From Manihot esculenta (taxonomy: Eukaryota > Streptophyta > Magnoliopsida > Malpighiales > Euphorbiaceae): a stretch of 64,000 bases of DNA. Numbering within the stretch: position 1 is the first letter of the stretch; each line of letters starts with the position of its first letter. The notes under the pieces were generated by a model. The model was given only the letters and a program-made list of their open reading frames with translations, was not told the origin of the DNA and did not search any database. The position numbers and the translations under genes were made by a program. The stretch covers positions 16,369,051 to 16,433,050 of the forward strand of contig NC_035172.2 of assembly GCF_001659605.2 (NCBI RefSeq). Direction: 5' to 3'. Shown here one piece after another: positions 42,119 to 55,086 of the stretch.

Positions 42119-44448
42119 TGTAACGACCCGAAAATCGGACCGCTACCGGCGCTAGGATCCAGATCGGCTTAAGGCCGCCGGGACCCGTAGCAAGCCTAAC
42201 ACATAACCTGTAAACCTGTATAATCCCATACATGATCAACAACATGCATAAAAATTTAAACTTTTCTTTCATTCATTTCTCATATACCAAACTCAACATG
42301 TGCATGCACTAAAGCATAATCATAAACTTGACCCCTCTGTGGGATCTCATCAATGCCCCAATGGGCGATATACATGCGTTGAGTTGGCTAACATCTGTAT
42401 CATCAAATATCTAAGATCATGCATCAACAAGGGATTACAATACTCATAGGGTCAAGCACATCTATAACCTCAATATACCTCATTACATAACATACTGTAA
42501 TCTCTTACATTACATCATAGTACAATTGTCATGTTCACAATCTAACTATTACATAAACATACTTCAAAACTCTGGCTAACCTCCTGGTCTACCCTGTACC
42601 TGCACACTTGGGGTTAGGGGAGAGGGGTGAGCTACAAAGCCCAGTGAGCAGAATAGTGAAATCATATATTAAAATTTCATGCCATTATGTAATGCAACAC
42701 ATCACAACTAATCACATCTCGGATGGTATTGTCACCAATAGTCCTCTACATAGTCCAACTGTGCCGGGACGTAGAATGGGTACAACCGGTCTTTCCCTTA
42801 TCATAACATATCATAACATACCAATGTGCCAGGGACGTAGAATGGGTACAACCTGGACTTTCTCTTACATCGTGCCAGGGACGTAGAATGGGTACAACCT
42901 GGACTTCCATACCATATCATGCCGTAACAACATCATGCCATATGAGGACTAAAGGATCATCCAATAACCAATCCACATCAACATTATAAATGCAATGCAA
43001 CATATTCGTGAATACTAATGCAAACAACCTACTATATCTCATAGCATTCGTGATGCATGGATCATGCTCAAAATTCATATTTCATTTATTTTAAAACTTA
43101 AGGTTTATTCCACTCACCTCTGGCTAGCTCTGACAAACTCTGTAGCAGCTGGCTCACTGCTGGGGTCCTCGGTTCCTCGGGTCCGAACCTACACAGGTGG
43201 ACTCCAATGAGGGACCAAACATACATAAACATAACTCTAATATACTCCCCAAAAACCCCCTAAAACATCATAAAACAACTACATAAAAACATGCAAGAAA
43301 TGGCTGGACAGGGCACTTTCGGCGGCAGGTTCGGCGGCCGAAAGTCCCTCCAGAGCCGAAAGTCAGGCAGGTTCGGCGGCACCTTCGGCGGCCGAAACTC
43401 CCAGACAGAGGCGAAACTCATGCATGTTCGGCGGCACCTTCGGCGGCCGAAAGTCCCAGACAGAGACGAAAGTCTCTTTTCGGGGGCAACTTCGGCAGCC
43501 GAAAGGCCTGCCTCCCCAGCCATGTTCGGCGGCCGAAAGCTCCTTCGGCTGCCGAACCTGGTTTCTGCCAAAGGGCAGAAACTTGGCTCCCTAATGCATT
43601 TATGCCTCCAAAACTAACCAATCATGCATAAACCTATTCTACAACATTCCCGAGCATTCACAAGCAAACATACAAGCTCCTAGGGGCATCAAACCAACAA
43701 AAACCCCAACTACAACACACAAGCAACTCACATTGTTCAAAAACATAACATTTGCTTAAAAACTCATACAACCCTATACATGCCATTCTACCCCATAAAA
43801 CAACTTAAAACTTACTTAAAACATACAATGAGTTTAAGATCGGCTCTTACCTCTTGAAGATAGAGAGAGAGACGACCTAAACTCGGAGATCCAAGCAAAT
43901 GAGCTCCTGAGTTCCCAAAGCTCCAAAACTTGTCTTAAATGCTCAAAACTTGCAATGAGAGGTGAAAACTCAAGAAAAATGGAGGAGATTTGGAGAAAGA
44001 ACACGAGATCTGGGGAGAGGGAGGTCGGAAGCTAGCTATGGCCGAAAATGGGAGAAAGCTCGCCCATTTCGGCAAAGTGACCCTTTTATAGGTGGCTGGC
44101 CAGGCCACGTTCGGGGGCCGAAAGTGCTTCCGCATGCATGCCATGTTCGGCGGCCGAACTTGGGTTTCGGCGGCCGAACCTGGACTTCCCTCACTCATGC
44201 TTTCGGGGGCCTAACGTGCCTCCAAAACGCATGCATGTTCGGCGGCCGAACTTGACTTTCGGCGGCCGAACCTGGGTTTTCCTCCAAAGACTTTTCATGC
44301 AAAAACTCATTTAATTTTCATACTTAAAACCATGAAATACCTTAAAACATTTTATGAAAACATGTTTCTACCCTACTAGAGGTTTCTGACATCCGAGATT
44401 CCACCGGACGGTAGGAATTCCGATACCGGAGTCTAGCCGGGTATTACA
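42119..44448 (-). mobile_element. S2: antisense solo LTR of family G in G2 pol
   Basis: 2,330 bp, on the minus strand TGTAATACCCGG (44448) to GGTCGTTACA (42119). The target duplication is TGTGT at 42114-42118 and 44449-44453. It carries all family landmarks in reverse, including the exon-like block near 43140-43195 and the CCGAA arrays. There is no internal region. It separates the RT end from RNase H. Confidence 0.93.
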
Positions 44449-44453
44449 TGTGT

Positions 44454-46453
44454 GGTCTGATCAGTGTGAAGAAAGTTTTGAGGAGTTGAAGAAAAGGTTG
44501 ACGTCAGCACCGGTGTTAGCTCTGCCTACTAGTAATGAAGACTTCACAGTGTTTTGTGATGCGTCCCGTGTGGGACTGGGTTGTGTGTTAATGCAGAACA
44601 AAAGGGTGATTGCTTATGCTTCTAGGCAGCTGAAGAAGCATGAGTTGAATTACCCTACACATGACCTAGAAATGGCAGCTGTGATCTTTGCACTTAAGAT
44701 GTGAAGGCATTACCTCTATGGGGTGAAATGTGAGATCTTTACAGATCATAAGAGCTTGCAGTACATCTTGAGTCAGAGAGAGTTGAATCTAAGACAGAGA
44801 AGGTGGGTAGAACTGCTCAGTGACTATGATTGCAAAATTCAGTACCATCCGTGTAAGGCAAATGTTGTGGTAGATGCCCTAAGCCGGAAATCATTCGGCA
44901 GTCTATCCCATATCGCAGCAAAGAGGAGACCGGTGGTGAGGGAATTCTTTAAGCTCGTCAATGAAGGGTTGTAGATGGAGTTGTCTGGTACAGGTGCTTT
45001 GATAGCTCAGATGAGAGTGGCACTCGGGTTTCTAGAGCAAGTGGCTCAGAAACAGCATGAGGACCCATAGTTGGTAAAGATAACAAGAGCAGTTCAAGCA
45101 GGAAAAAATGAAGAATTCAGATTTGACAGCAAAGGGATCTTCCGCTATGGGAGCAGATTGTGTGTACCAGATGACGTAAGTCTGAAGGGAGACATTATGA
45201 GAGAAGCTCATAATGCCAGGTACAGCGTTCACCCTGGAGCCACCAAAATGTACCAGGATCTGAAAAGAGTTTATTGGTGGCCAGCTATGAAAAGAGAAGT
45301 GGCACAGTTCGTGTCCGCCTGCGAGGTTTGTCAGAGGGTGAAGCTGGAACATCAGAAGTCGGCTGGAATGCTTAACCCACTGCCGATCCCAGAGTGGAAA
45401 TGGGAGAATATAGCTATGGATTTTGTGGTGGGGTTACCGACAACGTCCAACAGATTAGACTCCATATGGGTGATTGTGGACAGACTGACCAAATCTGCTC
45501 ACTTCATCCCTGTTAGGAGTGGCTATTCTGTGGATAAATTGGCGCAGGTGTTTGTTGATGAAGTGGTCAGGCTGCATGGGGCTCCTGTTTCAATAGTGTC
45601 TGATAGAGGACCCCAGTTCACCTCCAGGTTTTGGCGGATTTTGCAGAATGCTATGGGTACCAGGCTAGACTTCAGCACTGCTTTCCATCCTCAGACGGAC
45701 GGACAATCAGAGAGGACCATCCAGACAATAGAAGATATGCTCAGAATGTGTGTGCTAGATTTTGGCGGTTCTTGGAGGCAACATCTGCCTTTGGTGGAGT
45801 TTGCCTACAATAACAGCTATCATGCTAGCATAGGGATGGCCCCATATGAAGCATTGTATGGGAGGAAGTGCAGGTCACCTGTCTGTTGGGAAGAAGTTGG
45901 AGAGAGGTCCTTAGCAGGGCCTGAGTTAGTAGAGATCACCAGCAGAGTAGTGCCCATTATCAGAGAAAGAATCAGAACTGCTGTGAGTCGGCAGAAGAGT
46001 TATGCAGATGTCCGTAGGAAGCATGTAGAGTTTCAGGAGGGAGATTTGGTATTGCTCAAGGTGTCTCCTGTGAAAGGGGTGATTCGGTTTGGAAAGAAAG
46101 GTAAGCTAGCTCCACGGTACATTGGACCCTTTGAGATCTTGCAGAAGATTGGGAATGTATCGTACAAGTTAGACTTGCCAGCATCTATGGAAAGAACCCA
46201 TCCAGTTTTCCATGTTTCCATTATGCGAAAGTTCGTGTCAGATCCGGGTAAGGTTCTTAGTGAGCCTGATGTGGAGATCCTAGGAGATCTCACCTATGTT
46301 GAGCAGCCAGTGCGGATTCTTGACACGCAGATCAGAAAGTTGAGGAACAAGGAAATCCCGATGGTGAAAGTCCTTTGGAATCACCATAACATCGAGGAAT
46401 GTACTTGGGAGACACGAGAGTCTATGCTCCAACAGTACCCTTATCTCTTCTAA
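44454..46453 (+). pseudogene. G2 RNase H, integrase and chromodomain
   Basis: Resumes with [19 protein letters not shown]. RNase H has [16 protein letters not shown] and [15 protein letters not shown] at 44702 (Trp in G1), TAG at 44972 (Gln in G1) and TAG at 45068 (Glu in G1) break it. From 45071 a 460-codon frame is open: [84 protein letters not shown] and the chromodomain LRNKEIPMVKVLWNHHNIEE to QYPYLF. So integrase with D,D-35-E and chromodomain is uninterrupted here. Confidence 0.9.
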
Positions 46454-46526
46454 GGTGAGTGTTATGTGTTTATGTTATATGCTTTACATGTGCTAGTTGA
46501 GGAACATTCGGGGATGAATGTTCTTA

Positions 46527-46540
46527 AGGGGGGGGGAGAA
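46527..46540 (+). other. G2 polypurine tract
   Basis: AAGGGGGGGGGAGAA-type run immediately before the LTR start at 46541. It has more G residues than the G1 tract. Confidence 0.85.
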
Positions 46541-48782
46541 TGTAATACCCGGCTAGACTCCGGTATCGGAATTCCTATCGTCCGGTGGAATCTCGGATGT
46601 CGGGATGCTCTAGAAGGGTAAGAATATGTTTTTCTAAAATGTTTTCACATGTTTTTATGGTTTAATGAACAAAAAAAATTGAGTTTTGAAAGAAAAACAC
46701 CAAGGAAGAAAAATCCAGGTTTGGCCGCCGAACCTCATCTTCGGCCGCCGAACTTGGTAGAGTTTTGGAATTACCTTTGGCTTCCGAAGGTGGTCTGGCC
46801 AACCACCTATAAGAGGTCCCATGTCCGAAAATGGGCGAGTTTTCTCTCCATTTTCGGGCAAGGTGAGTTCATGCCCTTCCATGGTTGGTTTTGAGGTTTC
46901 CCTTCAATCCTTTCAAGTTTTTAACTAGTTTTAACCTTGTATTGAAGGTTTTTGGAGCTAAGATCAAGATTTGAAGCTTGGAGACCCTGGTGCTATTTTC
47001 CTCCATTTCTCCAAGTTTAGGTCGCCTCCCCTCTCGATCTTCAAGAGGTAAGAGTAGATCTTTAGCTCATTCCATGTTTTAAATAAGTTTTATGATGTTT
47101 AAGGGGTAGAAATGCATGTTTAGGTTAGTTGTTTTTTTGTTAGGATTAATGTTGAGTATATGGATAATGTATGCTGTATATGTGTTGTTGTTGGGATTTA
47201 GGATAGTTTGAGACCCCTATATGCTTATGGAAGTGTGTGTGCATGTTGTAGAATAGCTAAATGCATGTTTGGGAAGTTTGGGAGGCAAAATGTGCATGAG
47301 GAGGCTGAGTTCTGCCACTATGGAAGAACTCAGGTTCGGCAGCCAAAGGACTTTCGGCCGCCGAACCTACCTGTGGAGGCAAGCTTTTGGCTGCCGAACC
47401 CTGCCCCCGAAAGTTGGACTTTCGACTCTGGAGGGGAGTTTCGGCCGCCGAAGGTGCCGCCGAACATGCATGAGTTTCGTCTCTGGAAGGGACTTTCGGC
47501 CGCCAAAGGTGCCGCCGAACATGCATGAGTTTCGTCTCTGGGAGGGACTTTCGGCCGCCAAAGGTGCCGCCGAAGGTGGCTGAGTTTCGGCTCTGGAGGG
47601 ACTTTCAGTCGCCGAACCTGCCGCCGAAAGTGCCCTGTTCAGCCTTCCTTTGCATGTTTTCCATGATTGTTTTAAGGTGTTTTAGGGGGTTTTTGGGGGA
47701 GATGTTTAGAGTTATTTTGAGTTTGTTTGGCACCTCATTCGAGTCCATCTGTGTAGGATCGGACCCGAGAATCCGAGGAGGCCCTCAGTGTTAGCCGCTT
47801 CAGTGTTAGATCGGAGTCAGCCAGAGGTGAGTAGAACTGAACTATGTATTAAAATAACAAAGTTTTGAGCATGTTCATGCATCACGAATACCATGATGCA
47901 TTTTAGGTTGTTGCCTTAGAATCTCACGAATATGATGCATTGCATTCTATGTTGTTGATGTGGATGAATGTTGGATGATCCATTAGCCCTCAATATATAT
48001 GATGATTAATGAAAGTCCAAGGCTGCCCATGTCCACGCGTCTTGGCATTTTATATGTATGATGATTAATGAAAGTCCAGGGCTGCCCATGTCCACGCGTC
48101 TTGGCATTGTATGTTATGATTAAGAGGAAGTCCTGCGGAGCTCCGTCGAGGGCCGGGCACATTGGATATGTAGAGGGTTATTGGTAACAAGTTCATATGT
48201 GATGTGAAATGTATGTGTTGTGATGCATTCCATGAAAGCATGATTTTTGTATATGTTTTATTATTCTGCTCACTAGGCTTTTTAGCTCACCCCCCTTTCC
48301 CTTAACCCCCAGGTTTGCAGGCCAGAGACAGTCTGGGAGGTCAGCTAAAGTAGAGAGGTTTTATGTATGTAATAGTTAGTAGTGGACATGAGAAAGAATG
48401 TGATGTAATGAATAGTATTGTAAGTTATGAAATGATGTATATTGAGGTTTAGAGTTGTGCTTGGCCCTAATGTTTTTAGTTAACCCCCTTTATACATGAT
48501 CTAGGTAATGTTTTTATGATGATTATGCAAACCAAGCTTAATGTATGATATATCACCCCATTGGAGCATTTGATGAGGGCTCCAGTGTGAGGTTTATATT
48601 TATGAGTATGCAGGTTAAGCTTGGTAAATGAAAGAAAAAGTTTACAGTTTTATGTATATGTATGATCATGTATGGGATTTAACAGGTATACAGGGTGTAT
48701 GTTAGGCTTGCTACGGGTCCCAGCGACCTTAAGTCGATCTGGATCCTAGTGCCGGTAGCGGTCCGATTTCCGGGTCGTTATA
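46541..48782 (+). mobile_element. G2 3' LTR
   Basis: 2,242 bp copy of the 5' LTR. It has an extra CCGAA unit at about 47520-47575 relative to 35068-37261, and the end is TTATA. The array is again the main length difference between the two LTRs of one element, as in G1. Confidence 0.9.
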
Positions 48783-48787
48783 GGCTG

Positions 48788-49715
48788 TTTTTATGTGAAT
48801 AGCCTGTGGACTTTACCGAGCTGGCAGCTCGTTAGCGTAATGTGTTTGTATTTATATACTTAGATTGTTTTTATATATATAGTTTGTGAGCTTTGTCGGG
48901 CTGTTAGCTTGTTAATCGTACTTTATCTGTACTGCACCTTTCTTATTGTGTTATTTCTCCCTTTTATTGAAGGCCTTAGCGTTTTTCGCTTTTTGTTTTC
49001 TTGAAGCCTTTATCTGGGCAAGGTTGGTTTTCTTACAGCTCTTTATTTCAGCTCGTTCTGCCCTTTAGCTAACTGAGTCTTTTAATTCTCAAATAGTATT
49101 GCCTTCAAGTTTTCGTGTGTTTCCTCGCGTATTTTTCTATCATTCGTGTGCCTTTTTAAGGAGCTTAGCAATAAGGCTTATTTTTCTTAATTTTGCCTTG
49201 GTTTCGTTTGCCTATGGGCCTCAAGGGCACCAAGCTCATTTTTTGAGGTCGGCATGGCGCTTTGGCTCTGTGAGCCTTAATTAGCTTTTTAGTAGGCAAT
49301 ATTGTTTTATGAAGTGGGCATTATGATGCCTTAGGTTAATTTCTTTATATGCTGGGCCTTTTTGTGAGATCAGGATCTCATTTTCCAGTGGTCCTAGCCC
49401 TTTAACTAGGTCGGAGCTAAGCTTTCTATTGGTATTATTGCAATATGCGTCATCTAGTGAGGTCGGATTCGAGTTTTTCACTTGTGTTCCTGTGATCCAA
49501 GCCTTTGTGTGAAGTCGGAGCCAAGTTCTTGTTTGTTATTTCTGTATGATCCGAGCTCTTTTTGTGAAGTCAGAGCCAAGTTTTTGTCTGTTTGTTGAGC
49601 CTTATGCGTGCCAAGGTCCTTTCTTAGGTCGGCTGTGTATTTCTCAGCTTTTCTTCTTTGGGCTTATATCCTTTGTTGACTTGGGGCCTTCATTTTTGGC
49701 CTTTACTCCCCAATC
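48788..49715 (-). other. Tat-B spacer between antisense ORF and tandem array
   Basis: Non-coding sequence of the Tat element, with repeats such as 'tgaagtcggagccaagttc' and 'gatccgagctctttttgtg' around 49490-49600. It corresponds in reverse to 8990-9640 of Tat-A. Open frames here are not conserved. Confidence 0.55.
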
Positions 49716-50212
49716 AATTTTGTGGTACCAATGGTCATTTTTCGAGACCCGTCACCCACCTCATTAGGGTCTTCTTCTTCTTAGCCGATTTTGTGGTGTC
49801 GGCGATCATGTTCCGAGAATGGTCACTTACCTCACTGAGGGCTTCATTTCCCTAGCCGGTTTTGTGGTGCTGACGGTTATGCTCTGAGTCCGGTCACCTA
49901 CTTCACTAGGTCTTCTTCTCCTCAGCTGGTTTGTGGTGTTGACAGTTATGTTTCGAGACCGGTCACTTACCTCACTGGGGTCTTTTTCTCCTCAATCGGT
50001 TTTGTGGTGCTGGCGGTCATATTTCGAGACTAGTCATCTATCTCAATAGAGTCTTCTTCTCCTCATTCGGTTTTGAGGTTCCGACGGTCATATTCCGAGA
50101 GTGGTCACCTACCTCACTAGGGTCTTCTTATCCTTAATTGATTTTGTGGTGCCGGCAGTCATGTTTTGAGACCGGTCACCTACCTCATTAGGGTCTTCTC
50201 CTTAGTCGATTT
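49716..50212 (-). repeat. 70 bp tandem repeat array in Tat-B
   Basis: Reverse complement of the Tat-A array. On this strand units contain 'ccgattttgtggtgtcggcg', 'gtcatgttccgaga' and 'ggtcacttacctcactgagg'. Units are spaced about 70 bp, roughly seven copies. The last is split by G3 at GATTT and resumes at 58880. Confidence 0.85.
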
Positions 50213-53200
50213 TGTAATATCCGGCTAGACTCCGGTATCGGAATTCCTACCGTCCGGTGGAATCTCGGATGTCGGAGACCTCTAGAAGGGTAAGACCATG
50301 TTTTCATAAAATGTTTTAATGTGTTTTATGGTTTTAAAGCAAGATGGGAATGAGTTTTTGCACAAAAACAACCTTGGAGGAAAATCCAGGTTCGGCAGCC
50401 GAACCTCAAGTTTGGCCGCCGAACATGCAGGCATTTCGGGTGTGCCTTAGGCCCCCGAAGGCATAGGTTGAGGAAAGTCCAGGTTCGGCCGCCGAGCCGC
50501 CGAGCCGCCGAACCTCAAGTTCGGCCGCCGAACATGGCATGCATGCGGAGGCACGTTCGGCCCCCGAACGTGGCCTGGCCAGCCACTATAAATGTAACGA
50601 CCCGAAAATCGGACCGCTACCGGCGCTAGGATCCGGGTCCACTTAAGGCCGCCGGGACCTGTAGCAAGCCTAACATGCATCCTGCTTAATCCCATACATG
50701 ATCAACAGCATACATAAAAATTAAAACTTTTCTTTCCATACACATCAACCATACTCAACCTGTGCATGCACTGTAAATAACATAAATCATAAACATTGAT
50801 CCCTCTGTGGGATCTCATCAGTGCCCCCAAAAGGGTGACATAACATATGTTGAGTTGATTGCATAAATGACATAAAAGATCCAAGATCATGTATTAGAAG
50901 GGATAACAACACTCTATGGTCAAGCACACCTCTAATATCCATGAACATCATTACATAACTATATTGTACTTTTACATTACATCGTTCTACGATTTGTCAT
51001 GTCCACATTCTATCTATTACATACACAAGCTTTACTCTAACCGACCTCCTCTTCTATCCTGTACCTGCAAGCCTGGGGGTAAAGGGAGAGGGGTGAGCTA
51101 AAAGCCCAGTGAGTAGGACTATAAAACATATTAACACTATGCTCTATGAAATGCATCATAACACAAACAATTCACATAAGGGTTGGGTGAACTTGTCACC
51201 AATTAGTCCAAGCTAACTCTGTGCCAGGCCGTAGCATGGGGTCCTAGTCTTCCTGTCATAACATACATTACTTACCATTGCCCCAGGGCCTCCTCTGGGC
51301 TCCTGGTCTTCGAGTCCCATAACCGTGCCAGGCCGTAGAATGGGGTCCTGGTCTTTCCTTACTCTGTGCCAGGCCGTAGAATGGGGTCCTGGTCTTCCTG
51401 TCATGGACTAATTGGGTCATCCAACATTCACCCACATCAACAACAATCGATGCAATGCAGCATATTCGTGAAAACTAATGCAATCATCCTATTGCATAAT
51501 CATGATGCATGAAACATGATAAAACATTCAATTTCTCAATTTAAAAGATTAAGTTTAGTTCCACTCACCTCTGGCTGACTCTGACAACACCGAAGCAGTT
51601 GAACTCACTGCTGGGGTCCTCGGTTCCTCGGGTCCGAACCTACACAGGTGGACTCAAATGAGGGACCAAACATACTAGAACATATCTCTAAACTACTCCC
51701 CAAAAACCCCCTAAAACATCATGAAACAACCATAGAAAAACATGCAAAGGAGGCCTGGACAGGGCACTTTCGGCGGCAGGTTCGGCGGCCGAAAGTCCCT
51801 CTAGAGCCGAAAGTCAGGCAGGTTGGGCGGCACCTTCGGCGGCCGAAACTCCCAGACAGAGACGAAACTCATGCATGTTCGGCGGCACTTTTAGCGGCCG
51901 AAACTGCCAGACAGAGACGAAAGTCTCCTTTCGGGGGCAAGCTTCGGCAGCCGAAAGGCTGCCTCCCCAGCCATGTTCGGCGGCCGAAAGTTCCTTCGGC
52001 TGCCGAACCTGGTTTCTGCCAAAGGGCAGAAACTTGGCTCCCTTTGCACATTTCGCCTCCAAACCTTACAAACATGCATCAAACCTATTCTACAACACAC
52101 ATACACAAGCATACATGTTCCTAAAGGTCTCAAACCATCATAAACCCCATCTACAACACATCAAGCATCCACATTGCTCAAGAACATACATTTATACCCA
52201 TAAACATAACCATAACTTAAACATGCATTCTACCCCCATAGATCTACTTAAAACTTACTTAAAACATGCAATGAGCTTAAGATCGGCTCTTACCTCTTGT
52301 AGATCGAGAGAGAGACGACCTAAAACTCGGAGGTGGGAGAGAGTGGGTTCTTGAACTTCCAAGCTCCAAAACTTTGCTCAAAAGCTCAAATCTTCAAAAC
52401 AAAGTTAAAAGAAATGAAAATCTTGAAAGATCTAGAGGAAAGACGCCAAAGATGGGTGAGGGGCGACGGAGACTCACCTTGGCCGAAAATGGGGAAAAAG
52501 CTCGCCCGTTTTCGGCTAAGGGACCCTTTTATAGTGGCTGGCCAGACCACGTTCGGGGGCCGAATGTGCCTCCGCATGCATGCCATGTTCGGCGGCCGAA
52601 CTTGAGGTTCGGCGGCCGAACCTGGACTTCCCTCACTTATGCTTTCGGGGGCCTAAAGCACACCCGCAACGCATGCATGTTCGACGGCCGAACCTGAGTT
52701 TTCCTCCAATGCTATTTTCATGCAAAAACTCATTTTCTTTCATGCTTAAAACATAAAACACATTAAAACATTTTATAAAAACATGGTTTTACCCTATTAG
52801 AGGCTTCCGACATCCGAGATTCCACCGGACGGTAGGAATTTCGATACCGGAGTCTAGCCGGGTATTACAATAAAAGGGTCCCTTAGCCGAAAACGAGCGA
52901 GCTTTTCTCCCCATTGTCGGCCAAGGTGAGCTCTCCGCCGTTCCTCACCAATCTTTGAGTTCTTCCTTCAAATCTTTCAAGTTTTTCACTAGTTTTCACC
53001 TTATTTTGAAGATTTTCAAGTTTTGAGCAAGTTTTGAGCTTGGAGACCTAAAGAAGTTGAAAATCTCCCATCTCCAAGTTTTGGTCGTCCCTCTCTCGAT
53101 CTTCAAGAGGTAAGGGCCGATCTTGAACTCATTCCATGTTTTAAGTAAGTTTTATGAAGACCTATGGGGTAGAATGCATGTTTAGCTTATAGTTAGGGTT

Positions 53201-54834
53201 ATGAGTTTATGTTGTGTTTTTGAACAATGTGGCTTGCCAATGCATGTTTGATGTGTTGTAGATGGGGTTTAAGATAGTTTGAAGCCCCTAGGAGCTTGTA
53301 TGCTTGTGTATGTGTGTTGTAGAATAGGTTTATGCATGTTTGGATGGAATGGGAGGCGTTTATGCATAGAAGAGCTGAGTTTCTGCCACTAGGGGAGAAA
53401 CCAGGTTCGGCAGCCGAAGGAACTTTCGACCGCCGAACATGCTTGTGGAAGCAGCCTTCGGCTGCTGAAGCTTGCCTTCGAAAGGAGACTTTCGTCTCTG
53501 TCTGGGAGTTTCGGCCGCAGAACATGCATGAGTTTCGCCTCTGTCTAGGAGTTTCGGCCGCCGAAGGTGCCGCCGAACCTGCCTGACTTTCGGCTCTGGA
53601 GGGACTTTCGGCCGCCGAACCTGCCGCCGAAAGTGCCCTGTTCAGCCTTCCTTTGCATGTTTTTGCATGATTGTTTTGAGGTATTTTAGGGGATTTTTGG
53701 GGGATGTTTTTAGAGTTATGTTCTAGTTGTTTGGTCCCTCATTTGCGTCCACCTGTGTAGGTTCGGACCCGAGGAACCGAGGACCCCAGCAGTGAGTCAG
53801 CTGCTTCAGTCATTGTCAGAGCTAGCCAAGAGGTGAGTAGAATAAACCTTTACGTTTTAAAGCGAATAAATTATAAAGTTTTTAGCATGTTCATGCATCA
53901 TGAATGCCATGTGATGAATTAGGTTGTTTGCATTAGAATTCACGAATATGTTGCATTGCATTTATGATGTTGATGTGGATTGGTTATTGGATGATCCTTT
54001 AGTCCTCATATGGTATGATGATGTTATGGCATGATATGGTATGGAAGTCCAGGTTGTACCCATTCTACGTCCCTGGCACTATGTAAGAGAAAGTCCAGGT
54101 TGTACCCATTCTACGTCCCTGGCACATTGGAATGTTATGATATGTTATGTTAAGAGAAAGATCGGTTGTACCCATTCTACGTCCCGGCACTTTGGAATGT
54201 AGAGGACTATTGGTGACAATACCATCCAAGATGTGATTTGTTGTGATGTGTTGCATTACATGATGGCATGAGATTTTAAATGTTGTTTTTCATTATTCTG
54301 CTCACTGGGCTTTAGTAGCTCACCCCTTTTCCCTAATCCCCTAGGATTGCAGGTACGGGCTAGACAGAGAAGTCAAGAAGAGTAAAGTCATATGTTTGTA
54401 ATAGATGGAAAGTGGACATGATAAATTGTAAGATGATGTAAAGTTGAATAGTCATATTATGTGTAATGATATTGAGGTTTAGAGGTTGTGCTTGACTTTA
54501 TGTATAAGGTATCCCTTTTAATACATGATCCTAGATGTTTTATGATGATTATGTAAACCAACTCAACTTATGATGTATCGCCCATTGGGGCATTGATGAG
54601 ATCCCATAGAGGGGTCATTGTGTATAGTTATGATTGTGTTCAGTGCATGCACAGGTTGAGGTTGGTATATGTGAGAATGTATGAAAGAAAAGTTTTAATT
54701 TTTATGTATGTTGTTGATCATGTATGGGATTAAACAGGTTTACAGGTTACATTTTAGGCTTGCTACGGGTCCCGGCGGCCTTAAGCCGACCTGGATCTTA
54801 GCGCCGGTAGCGGTCCAATTTTCGGGTCGTTACA
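50213..54834 (+). mobile_element. G3 5' LTR, split by S3
   Basis: TGTAATATCCGG (50213) to 50592, then S3, then 52875 to GGGTCGTTACA at 54834. The sum is about 2.34 kb, close to the 3' LTR (2,355 bp). The upstream CCGAA array is at 50390-50570. S3 entered inside the TATA box, so TATAAA stays on the left and the R region on the right. Confidence 0.9.
50593..52869 (-). mobile_element. S3: antisense solo LTR of family G in the G3 TATA box
   Basis: 2,277 bp; on the minus strand it runs from TGTAATACCCGG (52869) to GGGTCGTTACA (50593). The target duplication is ATAAA at 50588-50592 and 52870-52874. Its own TATA region reads 'ggtcccttttatagtggc' at about 52520 on the plus strand. The tandem repeat has loop sequence 'accccattctacgg' between CCAGG and CCTGG. 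It lacks an internal region. Confidence 0.93.
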
Positions 54835-54837
54835 AAA

Positions 54838-54849
54838 TGGTATCAGAGC
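54838..54849 (+). other. G3 primer binding site
   Basis: TGGTATCAGAGC, three bases after the LTR end at 54834; unmutated. Confidence 0.9.
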
Positions 54850-55086
54850 CCTAGGTTCATATGGTCGGACCTAGAGTGTCGGGCTCATAGATGTTATAGA
54901 AGGTCAAGCACAATAGGAAGATCATGTCCACTAGGATAGGATGTAGAGTCCTGTCTTGATTGATGATGTGAAATGCCATGATTATATGCATGTGCATTAA
55001 TGATATGTGATGAGGGTTCATGTGTGCCCACATGAACCATATGATGCTAATGTTTGCTTGTTATGTGCTGCCTTTCAGAAAACAGG
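54850..55086 (+). other. G3 leader
   Basis: Same leader as G1, ending 'gctgcctttcag' (AG at 55077-55078) and the former gag ATG at 55087. That ATG now opens only a short frame. Confidence 0.6.

Larger units (their letters stand above)
35068..48782 (+). mobile_element. G2: chromovirus with two nested insertions
   Basis: The family G element is 13,715 bp including X2 and S2. The target duplication is GGCTG at 35063-35067 and 48783-48787. The 3' LTR ends TTATA, a point change from TTACA. Removing the two nested LTRs with one duplication copy each restores a gag-pol frame with one frameshift and five nonsense codons. It sits in Tat-B. Confidence 0.92.

Noticed and set aside
49099..49855. Several short frames in Tat-B spacer
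   Set aside because: They follow repeated 'gtcggagccaag' and 70 bp array text; frames are not shared with the Tat-A counterpart.
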